From the NCBI GenBank assembly GCA_964444385.1, contig CAYUHD010000038.1, positions 1 through 14,359 on the forward strand: a stretch of 14,359 bases of DNA. Direction: 5' to 3'. Within the stretch, counting starts at the first letter, position 1; each line of letters starts with the position of its first letter. Source of the stretch: D2472 sp964444385 (lineage in GTDB: Bacteria; Pseudomonadota; Gammaproteobacteria; Magnimaribacterales; D2472). Made by a program: the position numbers and the translations under genes. The notes under the pieces are model-generated. The model was not told where the DNA came from, searched no databases, and saw only the letters and a list, made by a program, of their open reading frames with translations. This document shows, one piece after another, positions 1 to 7,125 of this stretch.

Positions 1-483
1 GGAGGTCAAATCTTTACTACGGTAGTTAAAGATCCTACTTCCTTTGGGGTTGCAGAGATAGATAAAAATGGTACGGTCATTTCTTTGGAGGAGAAACCGC
101 AATCCCCTAAATCGAATTTAGCTGTAACAGGGTTGTATTTTTATGATAATAACGTTATTGAGATAGCTAAAGATCTTTCTCCCTCTAATAGAGGTGAACT
201 TGAAATTACTGATGTTAATAATCATTATTTGTTAAATGGAAATCTCAGGGCAAGCCAGTTAGGAAGAGGGTTTGCTTGGCTTGATACAGGAACTCATGAA
301 TCACTACTTGAAGCAGGAGAATTTATTAGCACCATTGAAAAAAGACAAGGATTAAAAGTGGCTTGCCTTGAAGAGATTGCATTTAATAACCAATGGATTG
401 ACGAAGATATCATTTTGAAACAATCTTCCAAATACAAAAACAGTCCTTACGGAGAATATTTACAAAGTATCATTTCAAAATAA
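1..483 (+). CDS. rmlA: Glucose-1-phosphate thymidylyltransferase RmlA, 3' part only
   Basis: RmlA converts glucose-1-phosphate and dTTP to dTDP-glucose and pyrophosphate, the first step to dTDP-L-rhamnose and related deoxysugars, in the cytoplasm. The reading frame is open from base 1, so the N-terminal nucleotide-binding half (GxGTR signature) lies outside the window; about 160 C-terminal residues remain. Strong family matches are visible: a KDPTSFGVAEID-like strand, SLEEKPQSPKSN, AVTGLYFYDN, RGELEITDVN, and the hallmark GRGFAWLDTGTHESLLEA near the end, followed by QGLKVACLEEIA. The gene stops 14 bases before the convergent reverse-strand glycosyltransferase. RmlC lies downstream at 3318. 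The TTG at 85 is internal, not the start. Recognition is close to certain; only the missing half limits the annotation. Confidence 0.96.
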   Translation, partial: GGQIFTTVVKDPTSFGVAEIDKNGTVISLEEKPQSPKSNLAVTGLYFYDNNVIEIAKDLSPSNRGELEITDVNNHYLLNGNLRASQLGRGFAWLDTGTHESLLEAGEFISTIEKRQGLKVACLEEIAFNNQWIDEDIILKQSSKYKNSPYGEYLQSIISK

Positions 484-497
484 TTAAACCAATGTCT

Positions 498-1367
498 TTA
501 ATTATAAAGATTAAAATTTCTGAGAATTTGCACAAGAGGCTTTTTAATAAAAACCTCTAAATAATAAACTATTCTTTCTAAAAGATTTGGATACTTTCTT
601 ATTTTTATACCTCGCATTATGTCTAAAGCCGGGGCATTAAACATTAAATTTTTAGGTATTTCTCCAAATTCATATCCCAGAAGCTTAATAGTGTATGTGA
701 ACATTATCTCACCTTCTCTAAGGTGATCTATATACTCTTGGCTATCTTTTGAGTTGTGTGCAAGAGAACCAAACTCTTTAGTCACGTGCTTCAGCACTTT
801 TGCGCTACTCATGCCATGTCCACCATGACACGAAACTATCTCGTTTTTTTTAATATTCAATGCTTTTCTGTGAGATTTACCAACTTTAGTGCTTGCTATG
901 AAAGGTATAAATCCACAATTTTCAGTTTGATTCCATATATCAATAGCTTTTGTTAGATAATTGGGAACGTGTGTAAAGAGATCATCCTCTTGGAAAATAA
1001 AGAAATCATAATCATCTTGATATTTTTGAAATCCTGTATTAAATGCTCCAAAAGAATATCCAATATTTTCTCTAAACATAATATAGATTTTTCCGTCATT
1101 AATTTTGGTGCCTTCTAGATTTTTTAAGAACTCTTCACCCTTTTGAAACTCTCTGCTGTTAGATGAAACAATCAAAATATCTTGATTAAATCCAGATCCA
1201 ATCTTTGACTCGTAATCTAAATGATATTTTAGCAATTCTATAACATCTTCTTCAGAAGTATATTTTTGAGAGTGAGCATAAAAACCAAGAGGACTACCTG
1301 TTAAAGACGAATGCTCTCTTATACCTCTCTTATGGAAGCTAGAAGAGATAATCTTAAGAAATTTCAT
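498..1367 (-). CDS. Putative GT-A type glycosyltransferase
   Basis: This 289-residue protein looks like a soluble nucleotide-sugar-dependent glycosyltransferase, but I cannot name its family precisely. Visible GT-A-like features are a hydrophobic strand DILIVSSNS (63-70), then RENIGYSFGAFNTGF (99-113), which resembles the N-x-G-x-x-x-G-x-N-x-G segment of GT2-like enzymes, and FFIFQEDDLF (122-131) with E127-D128-D129 as a probable metal/nucleotide-binding acidic cluster. A CHGGHGMSS segment (180-188) could form part of the acceptor or catalytic pocket. There is no signal peptide or clear membrane helix. It is the only reverse-strand gene here: it converges on rmlA and diverges from the aminotransferase at 1490. 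No Shine-Dalgarno sequence precedes the ATG at 1365-1367. The glycosyltransferase call is inferred from motif layout and context. Confidence 0.68.
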   Translation of the reverse strand: MKFLKIISSSFHKRGIREHSSLTGSPLGFYAHSQKYTSEEDVIELLKYHLDYESKIGSGFNQDILIVSSNSREFQKGEEFLKNLEGTKINDGKIYIMFRENIGYSFGAFNTGFQKYQDDYDFFIFQEDDLFTHVPNYLTKAIDIWNQTENCGFIPFIASTKVGKSHRKALNIKKNEIVSCHGGHGMSSAKVLKHVTKEFGSLAHNSKDSQEYIDHLREGEIMFTYTIKLLGYEFGEIPKNLMFNAPALDIMRGIKIRKYPNLLERIVYYLEVFIKKPLVQILRNFNLYN

Positions 1368-1477
1368 ATTTACAGACTATTTAATAAGAGGGTTCTGATT
1401 AGATAATTAATTTTAACGCAATATCTGGAATATTAATTAACTATTTAAAAAATATAATTTTTTATATTTCCTTAGAG

Positions 1478-1483
1478 TATAAT
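1478..1483 (+). promoter_or_regulatory. Candidate -10 box (TATAAT) directly before the aminotransferase start
   Basis: A perfect TATAAT lies in the 122-base divergent gap, followed by six C and then the ATG at 1490. A start site 6-8 bases downstream of this box would fall at or next to the A of the ATG, implying a leaderless or nearly leaderless mRNA for the rightward operon. No good -35 hexamer sits 16-18 bases upstream; that stretch is all A/T. In DNA this AT-rich a TATAAT can occur by chance, but its position in the only divergent intergenic region favours function. Confidence 0.42.
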
Positions 1484-1489
1484 CCCCCC

Positions 1490-2587
1490 ATGGAAACAAT
1501 ACCTCTTTTTAAAGTACACATGCCAAAAAGTGTTCAAGATCCACTATTGGAAACCTTGTTCAGTGGTTTTGTTGGGCAAGGACCCAAAGTTGATGAATTT
1601 GAAGACAGGCTTGCAGAATATTTTAATAATAAAAATATAGTAACCCTAAATGCAGGTACATCAGGTCTTCAATTAGCCCTTAGGTTAGCTAATGTTGGCT
1701 ATGATGATGAAGTGATCTCAACTCCAATGACGTGTACAGCAACTAATATGCCAATATTAGCAGCAGGTGCAAAGATAGTTTGGGCAGATGTTGATAGTAC
1801 AACAGGTCTTATTAGTCCAGAGTCTATTGAGTCAAGGATTACTTCAAGAACAAAAGCCATCATGATGGTTCATTTTGGGGGAATCCCTTGTGATATTGAA
1901 GCCATTAATACTATAGCTAAGAAACATGGGATTAAAACAATTGAAGACGGGGCTCACGCCTTCGGATCTGAATATCAAGGTCAAAAGATTGGAAATCATT
2001 CTGATTTTGTTATGTTCTCTCTTCAGGCTATAAAACATATTACAACAATTGATGGGGGAATTCTGATTTGTCAGAATGCAAAAGATTTTGAGAGAGCAAA
2101 GCTGCTTAGATGGTATGGCATTGATAGAAATTCGCCCAGAAAAGATTTTAGATGTGAGGAAAATATTGAAGAGTACGGATATAAATTTCATATGAATGAT
2201 ATTGCTGCTGTAATTGGAATAGAACAATTAAAATATGTTGATGATTTAGTTTCCAAGCATGTTAATAATGCAAAATTTTATGATAAAGATTTACAAGATT
2301 TGGATAAGGTTACTTTATTGCCTCGATCAGATAATTCTTTGTCAGCGAGTTGGCTTTACACTATCCATGTAACTGAAAGAGATGAGTTCATGAATTACAT
2401 GTCTAAAAACCATGTAATGACTTCTAAAGTACATGAAAGAAATGATATCCATGATTGCTTCTATAAATTTAAGACTAAAGTTCCAGGCGTTGATGCTTTT
2501 TGTAGTTCTCAAGTATCAATTCCAGTAGGGTGGTGGTTAACTTCAGACCAATTAAGTTATATAGCTAATTTAATTAAAGAGTTTTAA
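1490..2587 (+). CDS. DegT/DnrJ/EryC1/StrS family PLP-dependent sugar aminotransferase
   Basis: Enzymes of this family transfer an amino group, usually from glutamate, to a keto group of a nucleotide-linked sugar. All the expected landmarks are present in 365 residues: N-terminal IPLFKVHMP, GTSGLQLAL (56-64) for the cofactor phosphate, STPMTCTATNMPIL (77-90), IEDGAHAFGS (151-160) with D153 as the probable PLP-nitrogen ligand, and FSLQAIKHITTIDGG (176-190) with K182 as the Schiff-base lysine. The KHITT form resembles ArnB/PseC-type 4-aminotransferases, but it does not fix the substrate. The ATG at 1490 is chosen because family homology begins at residue 4; no Shine-Dalgarno sequence precedes it. 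It heads the rightward run, 31 bases before the methyltransferase-like gene. With rmlA nearby, a dTDP-keto sugar is a reasonable but unproven substrate. Confidence 0.93.
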   Translation: METIPLFKVHMPKSVQDPLLETLFSGFVGQGPKVDEFEDRLAEYFNNKNIVTLNAGTSGLQLALRLANVGYDDEVISTPMTCTATNMPILAAGAKIVWADVDSTTGLISPESIESRITSRTKAIMMVHFGGIPCDIEAINTIAKKHGIKTIEDGAHAFGSEYQGQKIGNHSDFVMFSLQAIKHITTIDGGILICQNAKDFERAKLLRWYGIDRNSPRKDFRCEENIEEYGYKFHMNDIAAVIGIEQLKYVDDLVSKHVNNAKFYDKDLQDLDKVTLLPRSDNSLSASWLYTIHVTERDEFMNYMSKNHVMTSKVHERNDIHDCFYKFKTKVPGVDAFCSSQVSIPVGWWLTSDQLSYIANLIKEF

Positions 2588-2618
2588 AGAAACTACATTT
2601 GATATCTTCAGCTTTAAA

Positions 2619-3311
2619 ATGCTAAGTGATAATAAAAATTTTAGGAGATTTAGTTCAATAACTGAGTTTATTTCTTCAATTGACCCGAACTTTGAGTTAT
2701 CGAGTGATATCGAAGCAGTTTTTTTTAGATTAGATTCTGAGGTAGATAGTTCCTATAGTACAAATTCCTATGCTTTACTCTTTTATTTTATTGCATCCCA
2801 TTTCAAGCCAAAAATTATCTCAGAATTGGGCGTCCTTGGCTGTTACAGCATAATACCTCTAGCATTAGGCTCTCAAAAAAATAATTACACCACAGTTATC
2901 AATGGATTCGATTTATTTGAAGCATACTCTTATAAGTCTTTTTCTTACAAAGACGCGCTTGATCGGATAGATTCTTTTGGCCTCAAAGATTCAATTTTTT
3001 TAAAAAAATTTGATGTATATTCAGAAGGGTTTATAGAAGAAACTTTGAAATCTTCAGATCTTACACATATTGATTTATCTCATGATGGAAAAATGTTCGA
3101 AAGAGTTCTATCTTCACAAATTAATGATAATTCATTGATAATTATGGAAGGTGGAAGCGTTGAAAGAGACAATGTTGAATGGATGAAAGCTCATGAAGCA
3201 ACTAAGATTTCTCCTGTCATAGAAAAATACTCTACAATAAGAAATGATTTATTTATATCTGTTATTGAAGCTATGCCCTCAGTTACAGTCATCCAGACCG
3301 TAAAAAAATAA
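2619..3311 (+). CDS. Class I SAM-dependent methyltransferase-like protein
   Basis: This 230-residue protein has the layout of a Rossmann-fold class I methyltransferase. PKIISELGVLGCYSIIPLALG (64-84) reads as the SAM-binding motif I (E69-x-G71-x-x-G74). NGFDLFE (95-101) carries the acidic residue D98 expected at the end of strand 2. THIDLSHDGKMFERVL (149-164) matches the strand-4 region of the Methyltransf_24 type, where an Asp often binds metal or acceptor. SLIIMEGGS (172-180) would be strand 5. No membrane segment or signal peptide is visible. It lies between the aminotransferase and rmlC in the same direction, so a role in methylating a sugar or its amino group is plausible. The motifs are diverged, and a non-catalytic or different Rossmann function remains possible. 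Confidence 0.68.
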   Translation: MLSDNKNFRRFSSITEFISSIDPNFELSSDIEAVFFRLDSEVDSSYSTNSYALLFYFIASHFKPKIISELGVLGCYSIIPLALGSQKNNYTTVINGFDLFEAYSYKSFSYKDALDRIDSFGLKDSIFLKKFDVYSEGFIEETLKSSDLTHIDLSHDGKMFERVLSSQINDNSLIIMEGGSVERDNVEWMKAHEATKISPVIEKYSTIRNDLFISVIEAMPSVTVIQTVKK

Positions 3312-3317
3312 TTTAAT

Positions 3318-3872
3318 ATGCAGAACGGTTTGTTAAAAGGTTCCCATGATTTAATTTATTTTGAACCCAGGTTACATGAAGATGAAAGAGGATATTTTTT
3401 TGAAAGATATAATAAAGAAGACTTCATCAAATATGCAGGTTCAGAAATTTTATTATTTCAAATAAATGAATCTTGTTCTAAAAAGGATGTTTTAAGGGGG
3501 CTGCATTATCAAATTAACAAACCTCAAGGAAAACTTGTAACTGTGCTTAAAGGAGTCGCATTAGATATAGCGGTGGATTTAAGAGCTCATTCAGGTACTT
3601 TTGGTCAATGGTTTTCAATTATATTAGATTCATCAAAAAAAAATTCCTTATGGATCCCTAAAGGATATGCCCATGGGTTTCTGTCCTTATCTGATGAAAT
3701 GATTTTTTCATACATGGTTGATAATGCTTACGACCCATCTTCAGAACAAACCTTAATATGGAATGATCCTTATTTAAATATTGACTGGGGAATAGAGCAA
3801 CCAATTGTTTCATCAAAAGATTCTAATGGATTAACTTTTGATCAAGCCACAAAATTTGATACTTTTTTATAG
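3318..3872 (+). CDS. rmlC: dTDP-4-dehydrorhamnose 3,5-epimerase RmlC
   Basis: RmlC epimerises dTDP-4-keto-6-deoxyglucose at C3 and C5 to dTDP-4-keto-L-rhamnose, the third step of dTDP-L-rhamnose synthesis. The 184-residue cupin is full length for the family. Diagnostic segments are EPRLHEDERGYFFERYN (16-32), VLRGLHYQ (58-65) with catalytic H63, GKLVTVLKG (71-79) with the conserved Lys, WIPKGYAHGFLSLSD (112-126), YMVDNAYDP (132-140) with Y132 as the probable catalytic Tyr, and SSKDSNG (165-171) with D168. The closest alternative, the FdtA/QdtA ketoisomerases, lacks this HxxxxKPQGKL pattern. The gene follows the methyltransferase-like gene by 6 bases and precedes a GT gene by 6 bases, so it is surely co-transcribed. 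No Shine-Dalgarno sequence is seen; TTTAAT abuts the ATG. Confidence 0.96.
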   Translation: MQNGLLKGSHDLIYFEPRLHEDERGYFFERYNKEDFIKYAGSEILLFQINESCSKKDVLRGLHYQINKPQGKLVTVLKGVALDIAVDLRAHSGTFGQWFSIILDSSKKNSLWIPKGYAHGFLSLSDEMIFSYMVDNAYDPSSEQTLIWNDPYLNIDWGIEQPIVSSKDSNGLTFDQATKFDTFL

Positions 3873-3878
3873 ATAAAA

Positions 3879-4868
3879 GTGAGTAATAAAGATTACATAC
3901 CTTTAATCTCAATATTAACGCCATCATGGGATCGTGCAGAATTTTTACCTAAGCTCGTCGAATCGTTGAGCAATCAAACTTTTCGACAATTTGAATGGGT
4001 TATTGGTAATGATGGCTCCATTGATAAGACTCATGAATTATTATTATCAAAATTTAATAAATTAGATTTTCAAATTACTTACATAAATTCTTCTTTGAGA
4101 ATTGGAAAAGCAAAAATGGATAATTTATTGATAGATAATGCTAAGGCAGACTATCTATTGTGGTGCGACGCCGATGATTTTTTTGAACCAGAGGCTCTAA
4201 AAAATTTATACAATGCTTCAAAACAAATACCATGTAATGAAAGAAATAACTATATAGGGGTTTTGGGTCAGAATATTGATACTAATGGCGTTAGCCAAAC
4301 TTTTAATCAAAATAATATACCAGCTAATGAGAGACATTTTGTTTGGGAAGAGTTATCAAAGTATATTATTGGCGATGGAACAATATTAATTTTAAAAGAA
4401 CATTTTAAACAAAAAAGATTTCTAGAAGAGGATTTCCTTGTTCAGGAAAGCTCCGTTTTAAGAGAGATTTTTAAGAATAAAAAATTCTATTTTATTTCTG
4501 ATGTAATTAAAATTATGGATCGAACAGCAGAAAATAGTATTAGCTTTGGTAACAAATTAAGATATTGCAGGGGTTCAGCTATTGCTATTAGCGTCTCTAT
4601 TAACGAACAATTTTTTAAAGAGCTTAGCGTAAGAAATAAAATAAAGACTATAGTTCATTATTGGAGATATTCTATTCATGGAGATTTTTCATACTATGAG
4701 GCAAAAAAATTATGGCCAGTTTCAAATACAAATTTTTTAGTTTCTATTTTTTACCCTTTGTCGATAGTAATTTGCATAAGGGATAAGTTTTTAAATAAGG
4801 TAGAAAAAACACATATAGAATTTTTTAATAACATTAAGAAAACTGAGATCCAAATCAATAGATTTTAA
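3879..4868 (+). CDS. GT2 family glycosyltransferase (GT-A fold)
   Basis: A 329-residue cytoplasmic transferase that moves a sugar from a nucleotide donor to a glycan or lipid-linked acceptor. It opens with the typical GT2 strand and loop, LISILTPSWDRAEFLPKLVESLSNQ (9-33), then EWVIGNDGSIDKTHELL (39-55) with nucleotide-contacting D45, and LLWCDADDFFEPEAL (93-107), where D97-x-D99-D100 is the metal-binding DxD. The C-terminal 200 residues are variable and bind the acceptor in this family, so donor and acceptor cannot be predicted. The start is a GTG at 3879, 6 bases after the rmlC stop; no in-frame ATG lies before the first conserved strand. There is no clear Shine-Dalgarno sequence, so translation probably depends on coupling with rmlC. 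Confidence 0.92.
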   Translation: MSNKDYIPLISILTPSWDRAEFLPKLVESLSNQTFRQFEWVIGNDGSIDKTHELLLSKFNKLDFQITYINSSLRIGKAKMDNLLIDNAKADYLLWCDADDFFEPEALKNLYNASKQIPCNERNNYIGVLGQNIDTNGVSQTFNQNNIPANERHFVWEELSKYIIGDGTILILKEHFKQKRFLEEDFLVQESSVLREIFKNKKFYFISDVIKIMDRTAENSISFGNKLRYCRGSAIAISVSINEQFFKELSVRNKIKTIVHYWRYSIHGDFSYYEAKKLWPVSNTNFLVSIFYPLSIVICIRDKFLNKVEKTHIEFFNNIKKTEIQINRF

Positions 4869-4925
4869 CTTCTATAATTTCATACATACAACCTAGGTGA
4901 TTATGATTGCTCATTAATCTCAGCT

Positions 4926-4930
4926 AGGAG
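4926..4930 (+). promoter_or_regulatory. Possible Shine-Dalgarno AGGAG before the GT2 at 4946
   Basis: AGGAG lies 11 bases before an ATG at 4942 and 15 bases before the ATG at 4946 that opens the glycosyltransferase frame. The 4942 ATG opens only a five-codon frame (MNEKS, stop at 4957-4959), which overlaps the start of the real gene. The spacing suits 4942 slightly better, so ribosomes may engage the mini-frame first or slip to 4946. It is one of only two convincing Shine-Dalgarno sequences in the window. Confidence 0.4.
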
Positions 4931-4945
4931 ATAATTTAAATATGA

Positions 4946-5737
4946 ATGAAAAATCTTAATCAACCCTTAATTTCAGTTATAACTGTTGTCTTCAATGGAG
5001 ATAAATACCTTGAAGAAACAATTCTTAGTGTAAAAAATCAATCATATAAAAATATAGAGTTTATTATTATTGATGGCGGATCCACTGATAACACAATAAA
5101 TATTATTAAGAAATACGAGAGCTTAATTGACCTATGGGTTAGTGAGCCTGACGAAGGTATTTATTTTGCCATGAACAAAGGTGCAAATCTTGCTAAAGGG
5201 TCATTTATATGTTTTTTAAATTCGAGTGATGGTTATTTCCCTTCCACAATAGAGGACTTCGCACTAAATTTAATTGAAACTGATTTTGACTATTCATTTG
5301 GCCCTGTAATTATTAAAAATGAAATAGGGGAACAAATAAGAATTGCACATCCGCTTGAGCATGAAAGATTATTTTCACGTTTTTATACGCCAATGCCATC
5401 TCCGCATTCAGCAGTTTTCATCAAAAGATCATTTTTTATGGAGCTCGGAGGATATGATACAAATTTTTTATTAAGTGCTGACTATGACCTTCTTCTTAAG
5501 ATGATTAAAAAATCAAAAAACATATTTTATTTCTCTAAACCTGTTGGTTTTTTTAAATTAGGCGGAATTAGTAGTTCTATTAATTCACATTTTGAAAACT
5601 ATAAGGTGATGCGAAAACATGGCATTAATCTATTTATAAGAATATTCTTAATAATTAATTTTGTATTAAAACATCTTATTAAAAAAATTATTCCTTTAAG
5701 AATATTGATGTATATTCAATCTCAAAATAGAAATTAA
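4946..5737 (+). CDS. GT2 family glycosyltransferase, WcaA/colanic-type
   Basis: A 263-residue GT-A glycosyltransferase. The N-terminal domain is textbook: PLISVITVVFNGDKYLEETILSV (7-29), IEFIIIDGGSTDNTINII (37-54) with D43, and WVSEPDEGIYFAMNKGANLAKGSFICFLNSSDGYF (64-98). The last element is the N-x-(G/S)-D version of the metal-binding site, in which the first Asp of the usual DD is replaced (here S94-D95), as in many WcaA-like enzymes. MPSPHSAVFIKRSFF then GGYDTNF and SADYDLLLKM in the second half match the acceptor-side ED/DYD region of the same group. A hydrophobic stretch near the C-terminus (LFIRIFLIINFVLKHLIKKII) suggests membrane association. A 77-base gap separates it from the previous gene. 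Sugar specificity cannot be inferred. Confidence 0.93.
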   Translation: MKNLNQPLISVITVVFNGDKYLEETILSVKNQSYKNIEFIIIDGGSTDNTINIIKKYESLIDLWVSEPDEGIYFAMNKGANLAKGSFICFLNSSDGYFPSTIEDFALNLIETDFDYSFGPVIIKNEIGEQIRIAHPLEHERLFSRFYTPMPSPHSAVFIKRSFFMELGGYDTNFLLSADYDLLLKMIKKSKNIFYFSKPVGFFKLGGISSSINSHFENYKVMRKHGINLFIRIFLIINFVLKHLIKKIIPLRILMYIQSQNRN

Positions 5738-5785
5738 TATAAAATACTATATATAAATTTATATAATCTATTTTAATTTAAATCT

Positions 5786-6706
5786 ATGATCCAATCAAAG
5801 CCAATAACCGTTCCAGTTCTTTTTTTAACATTTAATCGTTTTACTACAGCTAAAAAAGTATTTGAAGAAATTAAAAAATCTCAAACGCCAAGATTGTATT
5901 TAGCTTCTGACGGCCCAAGAATAGATAAAATTACTGAGTCTAAAAAAATCCAAAATATACGCGATTTCTTGCTTGCCAATATAGATTGGGAATGTGAAGT
6001 TTTCACTTTATTTCATGAGGAGAATTTAGGTTGCAAATATGCTGTAAGCAAAGCTATTGATTGGTTTTTTACCAATGAAGAAATGGGCATAGTTCTTGAA
6101 GATGATTGTTTGCCAAGTCAAAGTTTTTTTAGTTTTTGTCAAGAGTTGTTAATCAGATATAAAGACGATACTAGAATTTTCTTAATTAATGGATATAACC
6201 ATCAAAAAACATGGAAATCAGATGAATGTGATTATTTTTTCTCTCTTCTGGGAGGAATATGGGGGTGGGCAAGCTGGAGGAGAGCTTGGCAGCATTATGA
6301 CGTTGAAATGAAAGACATTGACTTATTTATTAATATGAATGGATTCGAGAGAGTTCTTGGTACCAGTCTTGGAAAAATTAAACAAGAGATGATTTATAAG
6401 GGCATCATTCATGAGAAAGTTAATTCGTGGGCTCTTCAGTGGGGTTATGCTAGACATAAAAATAGCGGACTTACTTGTATCCCAAGCAAGAGCTTGATAG
6501 AAAATATTGGGTTTGGAGATGATGCAACGCACACTGATGAAATTAATATTCACCAAGTTAAGAGGCATGAATTAGATGGATTGCCTAAAGAAAATCCATT
6601 CGTAATAACAGATGTTGACTATGACAACCTAATGTTTAAAAGAGAAAGTTTTTTTTCTAAATTAAATAGGCAAACTAAAGCATTATTAAATGTGTTTTCC
6701 TCATAG
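5786..6706 (+). CDS. Nucleotide-diphospho-sugar transferase-like glycosyltransferase (HlpA-like)
   Basis: A 306-residue protein of the group often labelled nucleotide-diphospho-sugar transferase or hemolytic protein HlpA-like, frequent in polysaccharide loci. It begins with the GT-A strand VPVLFLTFNRFTTAKKVFEEI (9-29), then LYLASDGPR (37-45), ENLGCKYAVSKAIDWFF (79-95) and GIVLEDDCLPSQSFF (101-115), where E105-D106-D107 is the acidic metal/nucleotide site and the following Cys is typical of the group. GGIWGWASWRRAWQHYD (156-172) is another hallmark. There is no signal peptide or transmembrane helix, so despite the hemolysin-related label a cytoplasmic glycosyltransferase is the sensible reading. 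No Shine-Dalgarno sequence; TTTAAA ends 3 bases before the ATG. Confidence 0.86.
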   Translation: MIQSKPITVPVLFLTFNRFTTAKKVFEEIKKSQTPRLYLASDGPRIDKITESKKIQNIRDFLLANIDWECEVFTLFHEENLGCKYAVSKAIDWFFTNEEMGIVLEDDCLPSQSFFSFCQELLIRYKDDTRIFLINGYNHQKTWKSDECDYFFSLLGGIWGWASWRRAWQHYDVEMKDIDLFINMNGFERVLGTSLGKIKQEMIYKGIIHEKVNSWALQWGYARHKNSGLTCIPSKSLIENIGFGDDATHTDEINIHQVKRHELDGLPKENPFVITDVDYDNLMFKRESFFSKLNRQTKALLNVFSS

Positions 6707-6729
6707 AGATTTTTCTTTTGTAATAAAAT

Positions 6730-7125
6730 ATGGAAAATATACTCAGTAATTTTATAAAATTTTTTATTGTTGGGTGCATTGCTTTTACAACTGATATTGC
6801 TTTATATTTTTTATTTTTAAAACTAGGTCTTCCATCTATTTTCTCAAAGGCATTGAGTTTTGTTTGTGGCCTTTTGGTTGGATATGTATTAAATTCTTTT
6901 TTTACTTTCAATCAAGCTAAAATAAGTAAGGTTAAATTTTCAAAATATATATTAGTATATTTTGTTTCTTTGGTAGCAAATATCACAGTAAATGAACAGA
7001 CTGTAATTTACTTACAAGATACAATTTGGAAAGAATTTGTATTATTGGGAGCTGTTATTTGTGCAACAATTGTTTCATTGCTAATGAATTTTTTTGGATT
7101 ACGATATTATGTCTTCAAAGATTAA
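6730..7125 (+). CDS. GtrA family membrane protein (putative lipid-linked sugar flippase)
   Basis: GtrA-family proteins are small four-helix inner-membrane proteins proposed to flip undecaprenyl-phosphate-linked sugars made by GtrB-type transferases. This 131-residue protein has the usual length and four hydrophobic segments, roughly residues 8-30, 33-54, 72-95 and 101-125. Family signatures are FIKFFIVGCIAFTTDIALYF near the N-terminus, GLLVGYVLNSFFTFNQ after the second helix, and NFFGLRYYVF at the C-terminus. It follows the HlpA-like gene by 23 bases, and its end overlaps the HAD phosphatase start by 17 bases. A DPM1/GtrB-like transferase at 12874 and GT-C proteins at 7791 and 13618 supply the other expected partners of such a system. 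Confidence 0.9.
   Translation: MENILSNFIKFFIVGCIAFTTDIALYFLFLKLGLPSIFSKALSFVCGLLVGYVLNSFFTFNQAKISKVKFSKYILVYFVSLVANITVNEQTVIYLQDTIWKEFVLLGAVICATIVSLLMNFFGLRYYVFKD

Noticed and set aside
496..509. CTTTA-ATTA-TAAAG palindrome at the rmlA/reverse-gene convergence, considered as a bidirectional terminator
   Set aside because: The stem has only five mostly A/T pairs and lacks a G/C-rich core, so it would be too weak to call as an intrinsic terminator.
756..956. Forward 66-codon open frame inside the reverse-strand glycosyltransferase
   Set aside because: It is antisense to a gene with clear GT-like motifs, its product shows no recognisable domain, and it has no ribosome-binding site.
1844..2227. 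Reverse 127-codon open frame within the aminotransferase gene
   Set aside because: It lies wholly opposite the conserved PLP-binding core of a certain gene; its translation is low-complexity and matches nothing I recognise.
4873..4878. TATAAT boxes in the gaps at 4873-4878 and 5762-5767, considered as internal promoters
   Set aside because: Neither has a -35 hexamer at the right distance, and such boxes arise easily in intergenic DNA this rich in A and T.
6323..6911. Reverse open frames opposite the HlpA-like and gtrA genes (6323-6568 and 6675-6911)
   Set aside because: Both are short and antisense to strongly supported genes, with no motifs or initiation signals.
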